From NCBI GenBank assembly GCA_026713285.1, contig JAPOOT010000252.1, positions 1 through 7,682 on the forward strand: a stretch of 7,682 nucleotides of DNA. Reading direction: 5' to 3'. Under the pieces are notes generated by a model that did not search any database, had not been told where the DNA came from, and worked only from the letters and a program-made list of their open reading frames with translations. Source of the DNA: Gemmatimonadota bacterium. Its GTDB lineage: Bacteria; JAAXHH01. This document shows positions 5,144 to 7,682 of this stretch, in pieces (positions within the stretch are counted from its first letter, which is position 1; each line of letters begins with the position of its first letter). The position numbers were made by a program, and so were the translations under genes.

Positions 5144-6388
5144 GTGGCGGCTGCGAATTGCAGCGGCCTGGACGGTTCGGGGCGTGATGCTGGAGGTGGT
5201 GAAAGCGCCGCGACCGGCGTTGCTTCGGACCCGGACGCCGTGGCGGCCGATTTGCAGCAGAACGTCTATACACGAATGCTCGGCGTACGGCCCCACATCG
5301 GCGCGCACTCGCACCTGTCCAGCATGGGAGGCTCCCGCATGCCGGCGGAGGTCATGGAGGCGATGACCGAGGCCAACCGTTTCTTTGTGGATATGGAGGA
5401 CCTGCACGCAGCCGCCGGGCGCCGTCTCGCGGAAATCGCGGGCGCCGAGGATGCCCTCGTATCATCCGGCGCCTTCGCCGCGTTGCTTGTAGGCGCGGCC
5501 GGCGTCCTTACCGGGACCGACGAGGAACGCATGGCGGTCCTGCCCCGTCCGACCTGGCCGAAGGTCGAGTGCCTTTTTCAGACGCCGCACCGGTTTTTCT
5601 ACGACAAGGTATTTCAATACGCCGGCATGACCCTGGTGGAAGCCGATACCAGGCAGGCTTACGAGGAGGCGATCTCGGACCGGACGGCGCTGCTCGTGGG
5701 ACTGTCCTTCATCGAGCATCAGAATACGGGGAGGCCGCCGTTTCCCGCGAAGTACCGCCAGCCCACGCCGCCGGAAACGCTCATGCCGGAGGAGATTATC
5801 GAAATCGGCAGGCGGAAGGGCGTGCCGGTCATGATCGACATGGCTTCCGACGTGCGTCCCATCAGAAATCTGAAGCGCTATATCGAAATGGGGGCCGACC
5901 TGGTCATCGTCAGCGGCGGCAAGGCGTTGCGGGGTCCCAATTCGTCGGGCATACTGGCAGGCCGCGGAGATCTGATCGAAGCCGCGCGGATGCAGAATGC
6001 GCCCAACAACGGCATCGGGCGGGGACTCAAGGTCGGCAAGGAGGAGATCATCGGTCTCATCGCCGCGGTGGAGCGGTTCGTCGAGATCGACGAAGAAACA
6101 ATGATCGCCGGTTGGAACCGGAAAGCCCGGTGGCTGGCGGACCAGCTCCAGGATATCCCCGGACTCGAGGCCAGTTACGAGATCAATACGGCCGGCTACG
6201 CCGACGTGGAACTGATCTGGGACCAGGAGGTCTTTCCCCTTTCCCGGGAAGACGTGGACAAGGCGCTCAAGGATGGAACTCCGAGCGTCATCTACTACGG
6301 GGAAGGTATCTGCACCAAGCAGTTCGAAGACGGCGAGGAAGTCCTCGTCGCCAATCGCCTGCGAGAACTTTTCACGCAGGGTAGCTGA
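5144..6388 (+). CDS. SelA-like PLP-dependent enzyme (fold type I), Tat-exported, 5' end disrupted
   Basis: GTG 5144 is the first ordinary in-frame start, but coding sequence clearly extends upstream through a Tat signal (see 5033-5143). Numbering from 5144, the 414-residue chain shows a fold-type-I PLP core: HIGAHSHLSSMGGSRMP (51-67), a Gly/Ala-rich phosphate-loop region SSGAFAALLVGAAGVLTG (107-124), VMIDMASD (229-236), whose Asp232 should bind the pyridine nitrogen, and SGGKALRGPNSSGIL (257-271), whose Lys260 should form the aldimine. The order and the SGGK-x-x-x-GP pattern match the SelA/DgaE-like group (selenocysteine synthase, D-glucosaminate-6-phosphate ammonia-lyase). It is not a normal SelA, which is cytoplasmic. 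Tat export fits a protein that folds around its cofactor first. The exact reaction, perhaps beta-elimination or ammonia-lyase chemistry, is unknown. The following gene begins 14 bases after its stop. Confidence 0.85.
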   Translation: MAAANCSGLDGSGRDAGGGESAATGVASDPDAVAADLQQNVYTRMLGVRPHIGAHSHLSSMGGSRMPAEVMEAMTEANRFFVDMEDLHAAAGRRLAEIAGAEDALVSSGAFAALLVGAAGVLTGTDEERMAVLPRPTWPKVECLFQTPHRFFYDKVFQYAGMTLVEADTRQAYEEAISDRTALLVGLSFIEHQNTGRPPFPAKYRQPTPPETLMPEEIIEIGRRKGVPVMIDMASDVRPIRNLKRYIEMGADLVIVSGGKALRGPNSSGILAGRGDLIEAARMQNAPNNGIGRGLKVGKEEIIGLIAAVERFVEIDEETMIAGWNRKARWLADQLQDIPGLEASYEINTAGYADVELIWDQEVFPLSREDVDKALKDGTPSVIYYGEGICTKQFEDGEEVLVANRLRELFTQGS

Positions 6389-6391
6389 TGG

Positions 6392-6397
6392 AAAGGG
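6392..6397 (+). promoter_or_regulatory. Ribosome binding site of the PurM-like gene
   Basis: AAAGGG lies five bases before ATG 6403. The ATG at 6388, overlapping the preceding stop, is rejected because it reads into TAA after three codons. Confidence 0.6.
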
Positions 6398-6402
6398 CGT
6401 AA

Positions 6403-7682
6403 ATGGCTGATGATCGGCCTGACAGAGGAGGATCCGACTTCGACGGCTCCGGCGGCGAACGCCTGAACGCACGCGGCGCGTCGGGCGATCAGCCAGCTTC
6501 GGGCGATCAGCCAGCTTCGGGCGATCAGCCAGCTTCGGGCGACCGGCCAGCTTCGGGCGATCAGCCAGCCGATGACCGGCTGACCTACGAAGAATCCGGC
6601 GTGGATTACGACCGGATAGATCCCCTGAAGGTACTCGCCCAACGTGCGGCGCGGGCTACAGGGGCCAACCTTGATCGCGCGGGTACCCGCGAGGTGGCGG
6701 CCAGCCGCGGAGAGTCGGCGTACGTGGTGGACATCGGCGACGCCTATCTCGCATCCATCACCGAATGCCTGGGCACCAAGGCCCTGGTGGCGGACGCGAT
6801 GCGTGCGGCGTCGAGGGCGTTGGAGGCACCGGAGGAGTCGGGGGAGAAGGAAGCGTCGGAGGCGTCGGAGGGATCGCAGACGTCGCAGGGATCGGAGGCG
6901 TCGCAGGAGACGGAAGCGTCGGGGGCTTCGGAGGCGTCGGGAAGGACCTGGTACGACCATATCGCGCAGGACACCATCGCCGCGGCCGTCAACGACATCG
7001 TCACCGTGGGCGCCCGGCCCCTGAGCATCCACGCCTACTGGGCCGCCGGTTCGTCGGACTGGTTCGACGACGTGGAACGCATGAACGACCTGGTCGGAGG
7101 ATGGAAGGCGGCCTGCGACGTCCTGGGCGTGGCCTGGGGCGGCGGCGAGACGCCCTGCCTGACGGGCGTGGTGGAGGAAGGCGCCATCGACCTGGCCGCG
7201 TCCTGCGTGGGCATCATCCGTCCGAAGTCGCGCCTCGCCCTGGGCAAGGACCTCGGCGCCGGGGACGCGATCATCCTCCTGGAAAGCAGCGGCATCCACG
7301 CCAACGGCCTCACCCTCGCGCGCAAGCTGTCCGAACGGCTGCCCAAGGGCTATGCCACCCCCCTGCCCGGCGGCCGGACGTACGGCGAGGCGCTGCTCGA
7401 CCCGACCGTGCTCTATCCTCCCGTTACCGAAGCGGTCTTCGCGGCCGGCATCGACCTGCACTACGCCGCCAACGTCACCGGCCACGGATGGCGCAAGATC
7501 ATGCGCCACCCCGGCAGTTTCACCTACCGCATATCCGAAGCCCCCCCCGTACCCGAAGTGCTGGAGTTCTTGGTGGCCGAGACCCGCCAGACCGCGGAAG
7601 AAGCCTACGGCAGCCTCAATATGGGCGCCGGCTTCGCCCTCTTCGTCCGCCCGGAAGACGGGGACGCGGCGGTGGCCTGCGC
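6403..7682 (+). CDS. PurM-superfamily (AIR synthase-like) protein with low-complexity insertion (3' end cut by window)
   Basis: ATG 6403 has AAAGGG five bases upstream. The frame is open for 426 codons to the right edge. After a repetitive N-terminus (26-55) the chain begins YEESGVDYDRIDP (62-74), like the start of PurM. Further PurM-type motifs follow in order: CLGTK (122-126, PurM GVGTK), QDTIAAAVNDIVTVGARPL (189-207), WGGGETP (245-251), SSGIHANGL (295-303) and VTGHGWRKI (358-366). PurM makes aminoimidazole ribonucleotide from FGAM and ATP. Here the Asp preceding GVGTK is replaced (TECLGTK), the protein is longer than the usual 345 or so residues, and a Ser/Glu-rich stretch (about 139-180) is inserted. 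The SelD Cys/Sec motif is absent. Most likely it is a PurM paralogue of unknown substrate rather than the housekeeping enzyme. No signal peptide is seen. Confidence 0.85.
   Translation, partial: MADDRPDRGGSDFDGSGGERLNARGASGDQPASGDQPASGDQPASGDRPASGDQPADDRLTYEESGVDYDRIDPLKVLAQRAARATGANLDRAGTREVAASRGESAYVVDIGDAYLASITECLGTKALVADAMRAASRALEAPEESGEKEASEASEGSQTSQGSEASQETEASGASEASGRTWYDHIAQDTIAAAVNDIVTVGARPLSIHAYWAAGSSDWFDDVERMNDLVGGWKAACDVLGVAWGGGETPCLTGVVEEGAIDLAASCVGIIRPKSRLALGKDLGAGDAIILLESSGIHANGLTLARKLSERLPKGYATPLPGGRTYGEALLDPTVLYPPVTEAVFAAGIDLHYAANVTGHGWRKIMRHPGSFTYRISEAPPVPEVLEFLVAETRQTAEEAYGSLNMGAGFALFVRPEDGDAAVAC
6478..6567 (+). repeat. Five 18-base tandem repeats encoding ASGDQP
   Basis: Five units, four reading ASGDQP and one ASGDRP, encode residues 26-55 at the N-terminus of the PurM-like protein. 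Units are nearly identical in DNA (GCTTCGGGCGATCAGCCA), so the expansion is recent. They form a probably disordered extension before the first conserved motif. Confidence 0.95.
6811..6942 (+). repeat. Ser/Glu/Ala-rich low-complexity insertion in the PurM-like protein
   Basis: Roughly 130 bases of degenerate 6- to 12-base units (GAGGCGTCG, GGATCG) encode about residues 137-180, including EASEASEGSQTSQGSEASQ. The stretch lies between the GTK motif and the QDT...VNDI motif, which lie much closer together in ordinary PurM. Confidence 0.85.

Noticed and set aside
4451..5407. Minus-strand open frame of 318 codons.
   Set aside because: It runs across three plus-strand genes with good motifs and is compositionally an antisense artefact.
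5462..6472. Minus-strand open frame of 336 codons.
   Set aside because: It lies opposite the SelA-like enzyme, whose Lys and Asp motifs are clear; no independent evidence of coding.
6478..6567. Possible CRISPR-like array.
   Set aside because: The 18-base units are directly adjacent with no spacers and continue the reading frame of the PurM-like protein.
6295..7509. Minus-strand open frame of 404 codons.
   Set aside because: It is antisense to the PurM-like and SelA-like genes, contains Arg/Leu repeats mirrored from their low-complexity DNA, and shows no family motif.
5144..7682. Selenocysteine synthesis pair (SelA plus SelD).
   Set aside because: The SelA-like protein has a Tat signal, and the second protein has PurM-type rather than SelD-type motifs with no Cys/Sec active site.

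Overview
The window looks like chromosomal DNA of an uncultured, GC-rich, Gram-negative bacterium. The evidence is an outer-membrane beta-barrel protein, a lipoprotein signal, a twin-arginine signal and Shine-Dalgarno-like sites. The left-hand gene resembles kinase-like/BamA fusion proteins I know from the FCB group (Bacteroidota and relatives); the exact phylum is a guess. I see no tRNA, rRNA, CRISPR array or insertion sequence.

Layout. Positions 1-2741 (minus strand) hold most of a large Omp85/BamA-superfamily gene: signal peptide, Gln-rich repeat, kinase-like domain, RTX-like Gly/Asp motifs and beta-barrel. Its C-terminus lies beyond the left edge. A 331-base divergent intergenic region (2742-3072) follows, AT-rich at first, then GC-rich with hairpins, one of which looks like an intrinsic terminator on the plus strand. 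From 3073 to the right edge everything reads on the plus strand with short gaps: a RidA-family lipoprotein with a Pro/Glu repeat linker; a small unrecognised protein; a second copy of it; a YkgJ-type cysteine-cluster protein; a SelA-like PLP-dependent enzyme with a twin-arginine signal but no ordinary in-frame start codon; and a PurM (AIR synthase)-like protein that runs off the right edge.

How the genes may work together. RidA proteins remove reactive enamine/imine intermediates released by PLP enzymes, so a predicted exported RidA three genes upstream of a predicted exported PLP enzyme is a suggestive pair. The YkgJ and SelA-like genes overlap at an ATGA stop/start and the PurM-like gene follows after 14 bases, so these are probably co-transcribed. 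The reaction of the PLP enzyme and the job of the PurM-like protein cannot be read from sequence.

The oddest traits are four. In-frame low-complexity repeats occur in the Omp85, RidA and PurM-like genes, and a short tandem repeat precedes the SelA-like gene. The small gene is duplicated together with the first five codons of ykgJ; one half of the copies is diverged and the other half nearly identical. The SelA-like gene has its export signal in a frame with no usable start. The PurM-like protein has a Ser/Glu-rich insertion beside its nucleotide-binding motif.
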